From an uncultured Clostridia bacterium (GTDB taxonomy: Bacteria > Bacillota > Clostridia > Christensenellales > Pumilibacteraceae), in contig CANPVN010000003.1 in NCBI GenBank assembly GCA_947581755.1, positions 1 through 64,000 of the forward strand: DNA of 64,000 nt, in the 5' to 3' direction. The notes beneath the pieces are model-generated. The model had not been told where the DNA came from and did no database searches. It saw only the letters and a list, made by a program, of their open reading frames with translations. This document shows, piece after piece, positions 63,999-64,000 of this stretch (position 1 is its first letter; each line of letters opens with the position of its first letter). The position numbers and the translations under genes are program-made.

Positions 63999-64000
63999 CA

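Overview
The window looks like a chromosome segment of a Gram-positive, endospore-forming Firmicute, probably an uncultured gut-type clostridial lineage. The grounds are spore maturation genes spmA and spmB, a SecA with a C-terminal zinc motif, MetG with a C-terminal tRNA-binding domain, RicT, a KhpB/Jag protein, several lipoproteins carrying bacterial Ig-like, collagen-like, beta-helix or BspA-type domains, strong AGGAGG-type ribosome sites and sigma-A promoters close to TTGACA-17-TATAAT. No rRNA, tRNA or CRISPR array was recognised.

Layout. 0-4.6 kb: class II aldolase (fba, minus strand) diverges from an M29 aminopeptidase and two small YcxB-like membrane proteins, followed by gap. 4.7-8.8 kb: DUF1858-pth-mfd operon. 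8.9-14.7 kb: a parvulin-type lipoprotein and a heterodimeric ABC exporter with one degenerate ATP site. 14.7-16.7 kb: an AT-rich island with a highly structured RNA gene (own promoter and terminator), a Big2 lipoprotein, two inverted copies of a short block, and an apparently leaderless small gene. 16.7-22.2 kb: greA-lysS, then a decarboxylase-like gene, tmk, holB and ricT in overlapping order. 22.3-24.2 kb: collagen-like/beta-helix lipoprotein. 24.3-25.4 kb: recF on the minus strand, away from dnaA/dnaN and apparently leaderless. 25.4-26.2 kb: a small terminated transcript and a cysteine-rich open frame without a start. 26.2-33.6 kb: rpoB-rpoC. 33.6-38.5 kb: decayed regulator and two surface lipoproteins. 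38.8-45.4 kb: P-type ATPase, a degenerate Rho paralogue, secA. 45.5-50.1 kb: prfB, tsaD, mnmA, a ClC-type transporter. 50.1-51.2 kb: spmAB on the minus strand. 51.3-57.2 kb: metG, tatD, TatD-linked radical SAM protein, second M29 peptidase, EIIC-like membrane protein. 57.3-59.7 kb: cupin, cyclophilin-like lipoprotein, flavodoxin-type reductase and a TtcA-like enzyme. 59.8-63.2 kb: rpmH-rnpA-yidD-yidC-jag. 63.3-64.0 kb: peptidase E-like gene.

Most genes are housekeeping: glycolysis, transcription, translation quality control, tRNA modification and protein export. The most unusual items are: (1) a Rho-like protein that has lost the P-loop, Walker B aspartate, Q-loop, R-loop lysine and arginine finger, encoded directly upstream of secA; (2) a roughly 210-nt orphan structured RNA whose predicted start coincides with the first base of a perfect 14-bp closing stem; (3) three minus-strand genes in which TATAAT lies 6-7 bases before the ATG, implying leaderless mRNAs; (4) a YidC with about 140 extra residues in one external loop. 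All functional statements come from reading motifs by eye; no database search was run.
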